Below are positions 34,504 to 44,670 of a DNA stretch of 64,000 nt, piece by piece. Within the stretch, counting starts at the first letter, position 1. Each line of letters starts with the position of its first letter. Below the pieces are notes generated by a model. It had not been told where the DNA came from. It ran no database searches and saw only the letters and a program-made list of their open reading frames with translations. Source of the DNA: Thermodesulfomicrobium sp. WS (GTDB taxonomy: Bacteria; Desulfobacterota; Desulfovibrionia; Desulfovibrionales; Desulfomicrobiaceae); assembly GCF_027925145.1 (NCBI RefSeq), contig NZ_AP027130.1, positions 1,178,001 through 1,242,000 on the forward strand. Reading direction: 5' to 3'. Both the position numbers and the translations under genes were made by a program.

Positions 34504-34935
34504 AGCATTTTTTTCTTGAGGAGGGGTCGGTTCCTCCTGGCACTGCTGGCATTGGGGACAGATGCCCGTAAGCTCCAGCTCGTAGCCCGTGACGTGGTAT
34601 GGGGTGTCCAGGGCGTGCAGGTCCATGGAAAGGGCAAGCGGCTGCCAGATGTCGTCCACCCGGCCGCATACCTGGCAGCGGATGTGATGGTGCGGCCGCA
34701 TGTCCGCATCGAAGCGCCGCTGCTGTGAGGCCATCTCCAGCACGCGCACCAAGCCCAGGTCTGCCAGCACATCCAAGTTGCGGTACACCGTTCCCAGGCT
34801 GATGCGGGGCAGCCGACGCTTGGCCATGGCGTACACTTCTTCAGCGGTGGGGTGGGTCGTGACGCTGCGAAGCTCTTCCAGGATCACTTGGCGCTGGCTG
34901 GTGAGGCGCATGTCTTTTTTGAGATACTCGCGCAT
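34498..34935 (-). CDS. perR: peroxide-responsive Fur-family repressor (PerR-type)
   Basis: A 145-residue winged-helix repressor. DNA-binding part RLTSQRQVILEELRSV and RISLGTVYRNLDVLADLGLV. Comparison with PerR: His in HPTAEEVY, Asp in QRRFDADM, the His pair in RPHHHIRC and Asp in GRVDDI are all in place, as expected for a PerR-type Fe site; the Asp where Fur has Glu favours PerR over Fur. The structural zinc cysteines are CQVC and CPQC. The promoter carries a Fur-box-like dyad, so it is probably autoregulated. Confidence 0.83.
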   Translation of the reverse strand: MREYLKKDMRLTSQRQVILEELRSVTTHPTAEEVYAMAKRRLPRISLGTVYRNLDVLADLGLVRVLEMASQQRRFDADMRPHHHIRCQVCGRVDDIWQPLALSMDLHALDTPYHVTGYELELTGICPQCQQCQEEPTPPQEKNAG

Positions 34936-34950
34936 GGCGACCTCCTTGAT

Positions 34951-34969
34951 GTTGATGAGAATTTTTATT
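34951..34969. promoter_or_regulatory. Fur/PerR-box-like sequence at the perR promoter
   Basis: GTTGATGAGAATTTTTATT matches the 19-bp Fur consensus at about 13 positions. It overlaps the -10 box of the perR promoter. A PerR site is also possible, since Fur and PerR sites are similar. Confidence 0.5.
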
Positions 34970-34990
34970 GGTAAGTGAGGTGCCCGTCAA
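34962..34990 (-). promoter_or_regulatory. sigma-70-type promoter of the perR-rub-roo-cyd operon
   Basis: On the minus strand: TTGACG (34990-34985), 17-base spacer, TAAAAA (34967-34962). The expected start gives a leader of about 20 bases to the perR ATG, where AAGGAGG serves as ribosome-binding site. Confidence 0.65.
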
Positions 34991-35011
34991 GGTGCAGCAG
35001 GGGTTTTTTCG

Positions 35012-36010
35012 CTACGCAGCGACACGGGCGCGCCAGTGGAGGATGCTGGCGGCGGTGGCTTGGGGATCCAAGCGGTCCAGGCAGGTGGCGCCGCCCGGGC
35101 ATGGGGTTTGGCCGTGGAGCGAGCACGGGGCCTTGGGACATGGGGCGGTGAGGATGTGGTGGCGCGCTCCTGCCGGGGCAAATCCCCAATGGGCGGTGGT
35201 GGGGCCAAAGAGGGCGAACACCGGGGTGTCCACCCCCCAGGCCAGGTGCATGGGGCCGGAGTCGCCGGTGACAAGTCCCTGGCAGAGGGAAAGCAGCGCC
35301 ATGGTCTGCCGCAGGCTGTCACGGCTGGTGCGGTCCACGGGGCTGTGGGCGATGAGCGGGGTGGAACTGTGGCCGATGACGAGGCAGGGGACGCCGGCTT
35401 CCTGGAGGGTGCGCAGCAGGATGCGCCACCAGGCGGGCTTTGGGGTCTTGGCGGGGTGGGTGGCGTAGGGGTGCAGGGCCAGGGGACGGCAGAGCCCGAG
35501 GCCCTCGAGCAGGGCGCGCGCCCAGGCTAGTTCTTCCGGGGAGGGAAAGAGGCGCGGCGCAAGGCTCGTACGCGTCGGGGCCTGCGGCTCCAGGGCCAGG
35601 GCGTAGCGCTGGGGCACGGAGGCGGCGAGGAGGCGTGCGCCCATGCCGGGGTGGTGGGTGGCGCGAAAGAGGCGTCGGGTCAGGGTGAATTTGGGATAGC
35701 GGTGCACCGGGCCGTGCCAGAGCATCTGGAGCAGACGGGTGCGCAGGGTACCGTGGAGGTCGATGAGGGGGGAGCCGGCAAAGCGGCGTGCCAGGGCGCG
35801 TGCGCAGCGCAGCCAGCCATGGGCGCTGCGGTGTGCTTCGGTGACCGCGATGACGTCGCGCACTGCCGGATGGCCGGCAAAGAGAGGAGTGAGGGCGTCA
35901 CGGGTGACCACGGTGAACGTCATGCCTCGGGTTTGGTGCCAGAAGTGGAGCACCCCGGTGGTGAGGGTCACGTCGCCCAGGGCGCTCAGGCGGATCATCA
36001 CCGCGTGCAT
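35012..36010 (-). CDS. glycosyltransferase family 9 (heptosyltransferase-like)
   Basis: A 332-residue GT-B enzyme. MHAVMIRLSALGDVTLTTGV is the standard ADP-heptose:LPS heptosyltransferase start, and LVTGDSGPMHLAWGVDTPVF and ALFGPTTAHWGF the C-terminal donor site. It should extend the LPS inner core. ATG 36010 is preferred (GGAGG four bases upstream), although 35998 would give a TGATG overlap with the gene before. A C-terminal cysteine-rich insertion (CPKAPCSLHGQTPCPGG) is usual for part of this family. Confidence 0.88.
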   Translation of the reverse strand: MHAVMIRLSALGDVTLTTGVLHFWHQTRGMTFTVVTRDALTPLFAGHPAVRDVIAVTEAHRSAHGWLRCARALARRFAGSPLIDLHGTLRTRLLQMLWHGPVHRYPKFTLTRRLFRATHHPGMGARLLAASVPQRYALALEPQAPTRTSLAPRLFPSPEELAWARALLEGLGLCRPLALHPYATHPAKTPKPAWWRILLRTLQEAGVPCLVIGHSSTPLIAHSPVDRTSRDSLRQTMALLSLCQGLVTGDSGPMHLAWGVDTPVFALFGPTTAHWGFAPAGARHHILTAPCPKAPCSLHGQTPCPGGATCLDRLDPQATAASILHWRARVAA

Positions 36011-37125
36011 GGCGCCTCCAGGATCTCCCGGTAGATGGCGGCAAGGCGGGCGGCCACGGCCTGGGGGTGAAAGTTGGCGACCACATGGGCGCGGCCGGCC
36101 TGACGCAAGTTTTCGGCCAGGGCGCTGTCTTCGAGGACGCGGGCCATGGCCTGCGCCAGGCGTTCGGCGTCTGCCGGCGGGGTGTAGATGGCCCCAGGGC
36201 CGCCGGCTTCGGCAAAGCAGGAGCCTGTGGAGGTGAGCACCGGGGTGCCGCAGGCCAAGGCCTCGACGATGGGAAGGCCGAAGCCTTCGGCCTCGGAGGG
36301 ATAGGCGAGGAGTTGTGCCGCCCCGTAGAGCCCGGGCAAAAGCTCTGCCGCCACATGGCCGAGGAACGTCGCCGATACCCCAAGGCGCTGCGCCTGCTGG
36401 CGCAAGGAGGACTCCAGCGGCCCGGCGCCCGCCAGGACCAGGGCCGGGCGCTGGGGGCGCGGAAGCCTTCCTACGGCCTCCACCAGCGTCGCCGCACCCT
36501 TGCGGGGGATGAGGCTTCCCACGAAGAGGACGAAATCGCGGGCAAGGCCAAGGCGCTGGCGCACCGCGGGCGGCGCCACCGGGGGCGGGCCGAAGTAGAC
36601 CTCCGGGCAGGCCTGGTAGGCCACGCGGATGCGCTCGGCAGGGACGGCCAGGCGCTCCATGAGCTCCTGCCGGGTGGCCTGGCTGATGGCCAGGATGCAA
36701 TGGGCCTTGGCGATGCTCGCCTGGTATTTCAGGCGGTAGAGGAGCCGGTCCACTGCCGGGTAGCGGTGCGGGTGGGAAAGAAAGAGCAGATCATGTACCG
36801 TGACCACGGAGCGCACGCCGCGGGGAAGCGGGACAAGCGGCAGTTCGTGGGAGAGACCGTGGTAGATGTGGACCCCGGCGCGGGCCACGTCCCTGGGCAG
36901 GGCGAAGCTTCGCCACAGCGGGGCGAGGCTTCGGGGAAGGCGCGGGGCGACCACCTCGACTTGCGCCGGCACCTGTGGGGCAAAGGGACCGGTGGCCGTG
37001 GGGGTGAAGAGCACCAGGCGCAGACCTTTCTGGTAGCGGGCCAGGGCCTGGATGGTGGTGCGGGCGTAGGTGCCCAGGCCCGTGGCATTGGTGAAGAAGC
37101 GCTTGGCGTCCAATCCGATGATCAC
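35998..37125 (-). CDS. glycosyltransferase family 4
   Basis: A 375-residue GT-B glycosyltransferase of family 4. N-terminal MIIGLDAKRFFTNATGLGTY, middle FVLFVGSLIPRKGAATLVEAV, and the donor-binding YPSEAEGFGLPIVEALACG with the E-x7-E motif. It probably adds a hexose to LPS or another surface glycan. It overlaps gmhB by 4 bases and the GT9 gene by 13. Confidence 0.9.
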   Translation of the reverse strand: MIIGLDAKRFFTNATGLGTYARTTIQALARYQKGLRLVLFTPTATGPFAPQVPAQVEVVAPRLPRSLAPLWRSFALPRDVARAGVHIYHGLSHELPLVPLPRGVRSVVTVHDLLFLSHPHRYPAVDRLLYRLKYQASIAKAHCILAISQATRQELMERLAVPAERIRVAYQACPEVYFGPPPVAPPAVRQRLGLARDFVLFVGSLIPRKGAATLVEAVGRLPRPQRPALVLAGAGPLESSLRQQAQRLGVSATFLGHVAAELLPGLYGAAQLLAYPSEAEGFGLPIVEALACGTPVLTSTGSCFAEAGGPGAIYTPPADAERLAQAMARVLEDSALAENLRQAGRAHVVANFHPQAVAARLAAIYREILEAPCTR

Positions 37126-37724
37126 CGCTCCTCCCGGGCAGCCAGCAGGGCTTTGAGCACTGCGGCCAGGCTCGAGGCCTGCAGATCAGGCCATTGGGGG
37201 TGCGCGGGAAGCGCCATGAGGTCGCCCGCAAGGGGCGGAAGCCCCAGGCGCTTGGCGTGCGCCTCGCCGTGGCCGGTGCGCACCAAGGCGGTCATGCAGC
37301 CTTGGCTTCGGCCGAAGGCCACGTCCGAGATCTTGTCCCCCACCACCAAGGTGGAGCCGGGATCAAGCCCGTGCTCCTGGTCCAAGGCCTCCCATTGCCC
37401 TGGGGCCGGCTTGCGGCAACGGCAGTCCTCTTCTGGGGCGTGCGGACAAAAGGCGGCGCCGGCAAGGGTAATGCCTTGGGCAGCCAACAGCTCCGTGAGG
37501 CGGGCCTGCACGCGGGCGAGGTCCGCCTCGCGGAAGATCCCCCGGCCGATACCGCTTTGGTTGGAGACGAGGAAAAACCGCACCCCCAGCTGGCACAGAC
37601 GGGCCATGGGGGCGGTTACTGCGGGGATGAGGCGCACGGCATCCGGGTCGCAGAGGTAGTGGCACTCCTCGATGAGGGTGCCGTCCCGGTCGAGCAGTAC
37701 GGTATCGATGGCGGCAAGCGGCAT
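37122..37724 (-). CDS. gmhB: D-glycero-D-manno-heptose-1,7-bisphosphate 7-phosphatase
   Basis: A 200-residue HAD-superfamily phosphatase. Nucleophile motif LLDRDGTLIEECHYL, motif II LVSNQSGIGRG, the zinc-binding FCPHAPEEDCRCRKP that marks GmhB/HisB-N proteins, and the acidic motif VVGDKISDVAFG. It acts in ADP-heptose synthesis, matching the heptosyltransferase two genes on. Confidence 0.93.
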   Translation of the reverse strand: MPLAAIDTVLLDRDGTLIEECHYLCDPDAVRLIPAVTAPMARLCQLGVRFFLVSNQSGIGRGIFREADLARVQARLTELLAAQGITLAGAAFCPHAPEEDCRCRKPAPGQWEALDQEHGLDPGSTLVVGDKISDVAFGRSQGCMTALVRTGHGEAHAKRLGLPPLAGDLMALPAHPQWPDLQASSLAAVLKALLAAREER

Positions 37725-37771
37725 GGGGGCCTTGTGGCCGGGGATGCGGCCAAGGTCAACTGTCCGCGGGG

Positions 37772-38818
37772 CTAGCGGAGCTGGAAACGGATGGGGACGC
37801 GCACCCAGGCGGCCACGGTTTGGCCGTGGTGCCTGCCCGGAGAAAACTGCCAGCGCGAAAGCGCCTCCGTCACCGCCTCCTCGAAGATTTCGGGCGGGGT
37901 GGCGGATTCGATGACCACCGCCTGCACCGCGCCGGTGGTCCCTACGAGCACCCGGGCCGTGACCATGCCCTGGATGCCTTGGCGCCGGGCCAGGAGGGGA
38001 TAGACCGGGTCCCGGCGGCGGATAAGGCGCGGCGGGGTATCTATGCGCTCGGCGTCCCAGGCGCCGCCATCACCGCCACCCCCGCCGCCAGGCCCCGTCA
38101 TCCCCCCGCCGCCAGGGCCAGTACCCCATGGTGCCCCTGCCCCCTCTGGCGATCCTGTGGCCGCGGCTCCTTCCCCGAATCCGGCGTCCGCGGCAGGGCT
38201 TGGGGGCGCGGCTTCGGGGGATTTTGGGGCGGTGGATGCAGTGTCTTCAGTCGGTAGGGGAAAAACGGCGGACGTGGGCTTGGGGGCGGAGCGCTGGGGG
38301 GCTGGGCGGGGCGTGGTGGCCGTGGCTTTGGGGCGCGCTGGGGATGGGGCGGCAACGGGTTTGGGGAGCGGCAGCGGCGCTGAAGGGCTGCTTTCCTGGG
38401 GAGCGGAAGCGGTGCGGGGTGCCACAGGCGGCCTTTGGGGGTGCGGCGCTGCCGGCGCAGGTCCTTGGGCCATCGGGGCCCCTGGGGAAGAACCCTTGCC
38501 GGGGGAGGCAGGCGATGCCCCCGGGCCAAGACCCCAGGAAAGCACCAGGACTGGGGGCGGGGAAGATGGCTGGGGCGGCTTGCGGCAGTCCACGGCCGCT
38601 ACCGCAGCCAGGTGCATGAGGAGCGCGGCCGCGAGGCATGCCAGCGCCGGGATGCGGCACGGTGCGGGGGCGTGGGGTTCCACCGGGCCGCTTGGGGCCG
38701 CGGGCGCGTCTGCCAGTGCCGCACCATCCAGATCCATTTCCCACGCATCAAACATGTCGTCTGTGAGGGGGAGATACGGCATGTCGTGGTGGGTGGAAGA
38801 AGGATGTGCGCTGGGCAT
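37772..38818 (-). CDS. TonB-family energy transducer
   Basis: A 348-residue protein: about 50 cytoplasmic residues, one membrane segment (IPALACLAAALLMHLAAVAA), a long proline/alanine-rich spacer of about 130 residues, a glycine tract (GTGPGGGGMTGPGGGGGGDG), and a C-terminal TonB fold (RRRDPVYPLLARRQGIQGMV, EALSRWQFSPGRH). It links the ExbBD proton motor to outer-membrane transporters. The N-terminal cytoplasmic extension is longer than in E. coli TonB. No exbB, exbD or receptor is beside it. It is followed by gmhB after 47 bases. Confidence 0.85.
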   Translation of the reverse strand: MPSAHPSSTHHDMPYLPLTDDMFDAWEMDLDGAALADAPAAPSGPVEPHAPAPCRIPALACLAAALLMHLAAVAAVDCRKPPQPSSPPPVLVLSWGLGPGASPASPGKGSSPGAPMAQGPAPAAPHPQRPPVAPRTASAPQESSPSAPLPLPKPVAAPSPARPKATATTPRPAPQRSAPKPTSAVFPLPTEDTASTAPKSPEAAPPSPAADAGFGEGAAATGSPEGAGAPWGTGPGGGGMTGPGGGGGGDGGAWDAERIDTPPRLIRRRDPVYPLLARRQGIQGMVTARVLVGTTGAVQAVVIESATPPEIFEEAVTEALSRWQFSPGRHHGQTVAAWVRVPIRFQLR

Positions 38819-38854
38819 AATCGGAACAATTCCTTGATACCGAATGTCGCACCC

Positions 38855-38884
38855 GTGCTACGCGGCAGCCTGGTCTGTGGTCAA
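38855..38884 (-). promoter_or_regulatory. possible sigma-70 promoter of the tonB-like gene
   Basis: TTGACC (38884-38879), 18-base spacer, TAGCAC (38860-38855) on the minus strand. The predicted start is about 30 bases before the ATG at 38818. The -10 is weak. Confidence 0.4.
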
Positions 38885-38912
38885 GGCGTGGGGCCGGCGC
38901 GTTGCCGGGCGC

Positions 38913-38945
38913 AAAAAACGCCCCGGAGGTTGGAGCTCCGGGGCG
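38913..38945 (-). terminator. intrinsic terminator of the lut operon
   Basis: A 10-bp GC stem, CGCCCCGGAG with CTCCGGGGCG, a 7-base loop and six T after it on the minus strand (38918-38913). It lies 25 bases after the lutAB stop. Confidence 0.9.
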
Positions 38946-38970
38946 CTGGTGGGGACGGCCTTGGGCCGTG

Positions 38971-41106
38971 CTATTTGTCCTTGAGGTGGGCGGCGAGCAC
39001 CTCGGCCATGTGCCGGACTTCGAAGCCGTGGCCGTGTTGGATGGCCCCGCCGCGCAGTTGCATGACGCAGCCCGGACATTCGGTGACCAAGGTCTCGGCA
39101 TGGGTGCGGGCCACGTCAGCCAGTTTGAGCTTGAGGATGTTCTCCGACACCCCCGGGAACTTGGCGGAATAGGTGCCGCCAAAGCCGCAGCACACCTGCT
39201 CGAGCTCCGCCGGGGCGTATTCGTAGCCCGCGGTCTTGAGGAGCTGCCGTGGCTCTTCGGTGACGCCCATGCCGCGGCACAGGTGGCAGGGGGCGTGGAG
39301 CGTGGCCCGTTCCATGGTCTGCTGGAAGAGCTCCGGGCCTACGTTCAGGCTGGAGACGAATGCCGAAAAGGGCATGACCTTGGCGGCAAAGGCCTGCACT
39401 TCCGGACTGTCTCCCAAGAGGTGCCCGTAGCCGTGGGCAAGATGCGAGGCGCACGAGGCGCACAGGGTGACGATGGCGTCGTAGTCGCCGGCAAGGGCCG
39501 CCATGTTCTGCCGCGCCACGTCCTGGGCCGCGGCCTTCTCGCCCATGGTGGAGAGGGGAAGCCCGCAGCAGCTCTGCTCCATGGGGAAGTCCACGGCCAC
39601 CCCCAGTCGTCCCAGGACCTGCAGCGCGGCTTCCAGTTGTTCCGGATACACGAAGTCCTGCACGCAGCCCGAGAACAGGGCGATGCGCTTGACGGGCCGC
39701 TCCACCTGGGGACGCAGGCGGGCGAAGCGGTCGCGGAAGGGGACCTCGGCAATGGCGGGCAGTGCCCGAAAGCCGTGATCCTTGGCGAAGATCTCCGGCA
39801 GGTGCCGGATGTAGCCGCCCTCGGCCACGGGTTTTTGGGCGAACTTGGCCGCCCGCAGAAGCCCATGGAAGAATTTGCGGTTTTTCATGGCCATGGACAA
39901 AAGCGCCGAGCTCATGGGCCGGCCCTCTTCTTCGTTGATGCGGGCGCGGATTTCCTGGATGAGCAGGGGCAGATCGATGCCCGCGGCGCAGATGTTCTTG
40001 CAGGCCTGACAGTTGATGCAGTTTTGCGCCAGGGTCTTGGCCTTGTCCTTGCCGTGGAAGAAGTAGGTGAGGATGAGGCCGATGGCGCCGATGTAGATAT
40101 GCCCCATGGCGTGGCCGCCCACCATGCGGTACACCGGGCACACGTTGGCGCAGGCCCCGCAGCGCACGCAGCGCAGCACCTGTTTGAAGAGCGGGTCCTT
40201 GGCCAGGGCGCTTCTGCCGTTGTCGAGGAAGATGACGTGCATCTCCTTGGTGCCGTTGGGCGCAGCCGCACAGGGATTGGCCCCGGTGATCCAGGTGACG
40301 TAGCTGGTGATGGCCTGGCCGGTGGCGTTCTTGGGCAGCACCCGGAGGATGTGCAGGGCGTCTTCCAGGGTGGCGCACAGCTTGTCGATGCCGGTGAGCA
40401 CCACGTGCACCCGCGGCAGGGTGGAGACCAGGCGGGCGTTGCCTTCGTTGGTGACGATGCCGATGGTGCCGGTCTCGGCGATGGCGAAATTGGCGCCGCT
40501 GATGCCCATGTCCGCGGCGGCGTACTTGGGCCGCAGTTCGCGGCGGGCCACCTTCACCAGGCGCTGGATGTCCGTGGGCTGGGTCTGGCGGGTCACTTGC
40601 GAGAAGAGGTCCGCCACCTGGTAGCGGGAAAGGTGGATGGCGGGCATGACCATGTGGCTCGGGCCTTCGTGGCGCAGCTGGATGATCCACTCGCCGAGAT
40701 CCGTCTCCGTGACCTCGAAGCCTTCGGCCTCCAGGGTGTGGTTGAGCAGGGTCTCCTCGGCGGTCATGGACTTGGATTTCACCACCGTGCGGCAGCCGGC
40801 CTCCTTGCCGATGCGGGTCACCAAGGCGTTGGCCTCGGCGGCGTCCTTGGCCAGGTGCACGTGCACCCCGCGTTTTTCCGCCTCGGCCTTGAACTGGGCA
40901 AAGAGCGCGTCCAGGCGCTTCAGGCCCTGGTCTTTGACCTCCGCCACCTTGGCGATGAGGGCGGCCACGTCGTATTCCCGGAAGGCGTTGGCGCGGCCCG
41001 TGGGATAGGCGGTGGCGAACTTGTCCATGGCCTCGCGCAGGAAGGCGTTGTCCAGGGCGGCGCGGATGTCTTTGGTGTAATCGCGAAGGGTCTTGGCGGT
41101 ATGCAT
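38971..41106 (-). CDS. LutA-LutB fusion, L-lactate utilisation iron-sulfur protein
   Basis: A 711-residue cytoplasmic protein. Residues 60-310 are a LUD (LutB-type) domain (GISGANFAIAETGTIGIVTN); residues about 335-410 carry two 4Fe-4S motifs (LRCVRCGACANVCPVY, CINCQACKNICAAG); the rest holds two CCG domains as in LutA/GlcF (EQSCCGLPLSTMGEK, HAPCHLCRGMGV, VCCGFGGTYSAKFPGV, CPGCVMQLRGG). With LutC it should oxidise L-lactate to pyruvate, feeding electrons to the membrane. Elsewhere LutA and LutB are separate; the fused form is known from Desulfovibrio. Its ATG overlaps the lutC stop (TAATG). Confidence 0.9.
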   Translation of the reverse strand: MHTAKTLRDYTKDIRAALDNAFLREAMDKFATAYPTGRANAFREYDVAALIAKVAEVKDQGLKRLDALFAQFKAEAEKRGVHVHLAKDAAEANALVTRIGKEAGCRTVVKSKSMTAEETLLNHTLEAEGFEVTETDLGEWIIQLRHEGPSHMVMPAIHLSRYQVADLFSQVTRQTQPTDIQRLVKVARRELRPKYAAADMGISGANFAIAETGTIGIVTNEGNARLVSTLPRVHVVLTGIDKLCATLEDALHILRVLPKNATGQAITSYVTWITGANPCAAAPNGTKEMHVIFLDNGRSALAKDPLFKQVLRCVRCGACANVCPVYRMVGGHAMGHIYIGAIGLILTYFFHGKDKAKTLAQNCINCQACKNICAAGIDLPLLIQEIRARINEEEGRPMSSALLSMAMKNRKFFHGLLRAAKFAQKPVAEGGYIRHLPEIFAKDHGFRALPAIAEVPFRDRFARLRPQVERPVKRIALFSGCVQDFVYPEQLEAALQVLGRLGVAVDFPMEQSCCGLPLSTMGEKAAAQDVARQNMAALAGDYDAIVTLCASCASHLAHGYGHLLGDSPEVQAFAAKVMPFSAFVSSLNVGPELFQQTMERATLHAPCHLCRGMGVTEEPRQLLKTAGYEYAPAELEQVCCGFGGTYSAKFPGVSENILKLKLADVARTHAETLVTECPGCVMQLRGGAIQHGHGFEVRHMAEVLAAHLKDK

Positions 41107-41735
41107 TAGGCTTCCTCCACCAGCAGGATGTGCAGTTCCAAAGGTCCATGGACCCCAAGGGCCAGGACGCGCTCGATGTCCGCCGTGCGGCTGGCGCCGG
41201 TGATCAAGGCCAGGTAATTGGGGTTTCGCCCCAGCATGCGGCGCAGATCGTCGGCGATGCTTTCCGCCGTGGGCGCGATGCGGTTTTTGGGCAGCACCGC
41301 CACGTGGATTTCGCCGAGCATGGTGGCCAGGCGCACTTCCTCGCTCACGGAATCGAGCACCAAGGTGCCGGTTTCGGCAATGCCGTACTGGCAGACGGTA
41401 AAGCCGATATCCACCCCCCCGAGATGCTCGCGCAGGCTGTTTTCGATGACGGAGATGCCGTTTTCTTTGGCCCGGGCCACGAGAAGCTCGCGGGTGGCGG
41501 CATCGATCCCAGGGGCGGCGATGATCTTGCCCCACTCTTTGAGGCCGCACAGATCCCGTCCCACCGGGGAGAGGGATTCGTCGCAGCCGGAGACGAGGAT
41601 CTGGCAGGCCTCTTTGTGGACGCACAGATCCACGGTGTAGGCCACAGCCTCGGCCATGGTCTCCACTTCGCTCACCACGGCCGAGACCGCTTCGGCCTTG
41701 GCACGGAAACGTTCCACCATTGCACTCTGTTCCAT
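41106..41735 (-). CDS. lutC: LutC/YkgG-type lactate utilisation protein
   Basis: A 209-residue LUD-domain protein with KENGISVIENSLREHLGGVD, TVCQYGIAETGTLVLDSVSE, and NPNYLALITGASRTADIERV. It is a subunit of the LutABC lactate dehydrogenase. ATG 41735 has AAGGAG six bases upstream; the open frame continues upstream through the promoter and is not coding. It is coupled to lutAB. Confidence 0.9.
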   Translation of the reverse strand: MEQSAMVERFRAKAEAVSAVVSEVETMAEAVAYTVDLCVHKEACQILVSGCDESLSPVGRDLCGLKEWGKIIAAPGIDAATRELLVARAKENGISVIENSLREHLGGVDIGFTVCQYGIAETGTLVLDSVSEEVRLATMLGEIHVAVLPKNRIAPTAESIADDLRRMLGRNPNYLALITGASRTADIERVLALGVHGPLELHILLVEEA

Positions 41736-41771
41736 GCAGGACTCCTTGAACAAAAAGGTTTGTTCGCCGTC

Positions 41772-41787
41772 TGCCGGAATCGTGCCA
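41772..41787 (-). promoter_or_regulatory. sigma-54-type promoter of the lut operon
   Basis: On the minus strand TGGCACGATTCCGGCA: the -24 element TGGCACG is exact, the GG and GC are 12 bases apart as required, and only the TT of TTGCA is replaced (CGGCA). A start about 12 bases on leaves a leader of about 25 bases before lutC. Upstream is a dyad, GCAAA-AATA-TTTGC (41808-41821), a possible activator site. An enhancer-binding protein gene is not in the window. Confidence 0.65.
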
Positions 41788-41868
41788 GAAAGCCTATGGT
41801 AAAAATCGCAAAAATATTTGCTGGTTGATTGAAGGCCGGTCGCGGCGGGAAGCGGGTGGGCCGCCCGC

Positions 41869-41908
41869 ATTGGGGGATTTGCCCCAGGGGGTGGGGCAAG
41901 TCCCCCAA

Positions 41909-41909
<1 letters not shown>
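41869..41909. terminator. strong hairpin after msbA
   Basis: A 17-bp stem (ATTGGGGGA, U-G, TTGCCCC with GGGGCAA, TCCCCCAAT) and a 7-base loop starts at the msbA stop codon and separates it from the lut promoter region. It has no T-run on either strand. Confidence 0.6.
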
Positions 41910-43665
<1,756 letters not shown>

Positions 43666-43669
<4 letters not shown>

Positions 43670-44670
43670 GCAAGAGGTACCTCGAAAGAGTGCAGATCCG
43701 GGTGGGGAGGAACGCTGCGGAAGCGTTTGCCAAAGAGCCGCGCCCCCCAGGTGGTGGCGTGCATGGCCAGGCGCCGGCGCAGCCAGCCCACGCTTTTGCG
43801 GCGGCCCACGCCGATGCGCTGCACCCGGAAGGGATCAGTGCCTGGCGCGTTGGGGCCGCGCTCCAGGGTGAAGGCCCCCACGTGGCCGCTTGCGCGCGCC
43901 GCCTGGGTGGAGGTGGCGTCAAAATGGCCCCAGGGCCAGCACAGCCATACCGCCGCATTGCCGGTGACTTCTTGGATGACTTCCCGGGAGCGGGCAAGCT
44001 CCGTCAGACAGTCCGTGGCGCGGGCTTCTGGGCTTCGGCGGGTGAGACGCACGGCGTGCGGGAGTTCTTCGGGCCAGAAGCCGTCGTAGGCATAGGCGCT
44101 TCCCAGGGCAAAGACCGGGTAGCGCGGGTCTTCGGTACGGTAGATGCCGGCCACGGCCCAGTGGCAGCCTTGGCCCACGGTGCCGGTGGGGACATGGCTG
44201 ATGAAGCAGCCCTGGTGCCGGGCGGTGTGGTTGTGCACCTCGAAGCCGAAGTCCTCCACCAGGGCGCGCACTTCGCTTGCGCGCAGGAAATGGGAGAAAT
44301 CCTGCTGCCGCAGGGCCAGGCGCAGGCCATGGGAGAGCTTGGCCGGGGCAGGGCATTGGCTTGGGGTACGCGCCGGCCCTTGGCCCAAAAAGTCGGTGAT
44401 GGCGAAGAAGACGCCGTGCAGTCCAAGGCGCCGAAGGCGCGGGGCCACCTCGGTCCACATGCTGACGTGGCAGTCGTCGAAGGTGAGCATGAGGCTGCGC
44501 TCCGGCACCGGCGTTTTTCCCGTGAGTACGGCCAAAAGCTCCGCACAGGAGAGGGTGCGCCAGCCGCTGCGCACGATCTCCTGCAGATGGGCCTCGAAGA
44601 GTTCGGCCGGGTGCCCGCCGGGGGTGCCCACGTCGTGGTAGCAGAGCACGGGAATGGATCTCGGGATCAC
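43666..44670 (-). CDS. polysaccharide deacetylase family protein
   Basis: A 334-residue NodB-type deacetylase: VLCYHDVGTPGG, the metal motif LMLTFDDCHVSMW (first Asp pair), FEVHNHTARHQGCF (H-x3-H), and CWPWGHFDATSTQ. No signal peptide, so it could act on lipid-linked or cytoplasmic-side glycan. It begins with GTG at 44670, overlapping the preceding glycosyltransferase (GTGA), and overlaps msbA by 4 bases. Confidence 0.85.

Noticed and set aside
41107-41625. lutAB extended upstream to 41625 (884 residues)
   Set aside because: The added part overlaps lutC in another frame and looks like shadow translation; ATG 41106 is coupled to lutC by TAATG.
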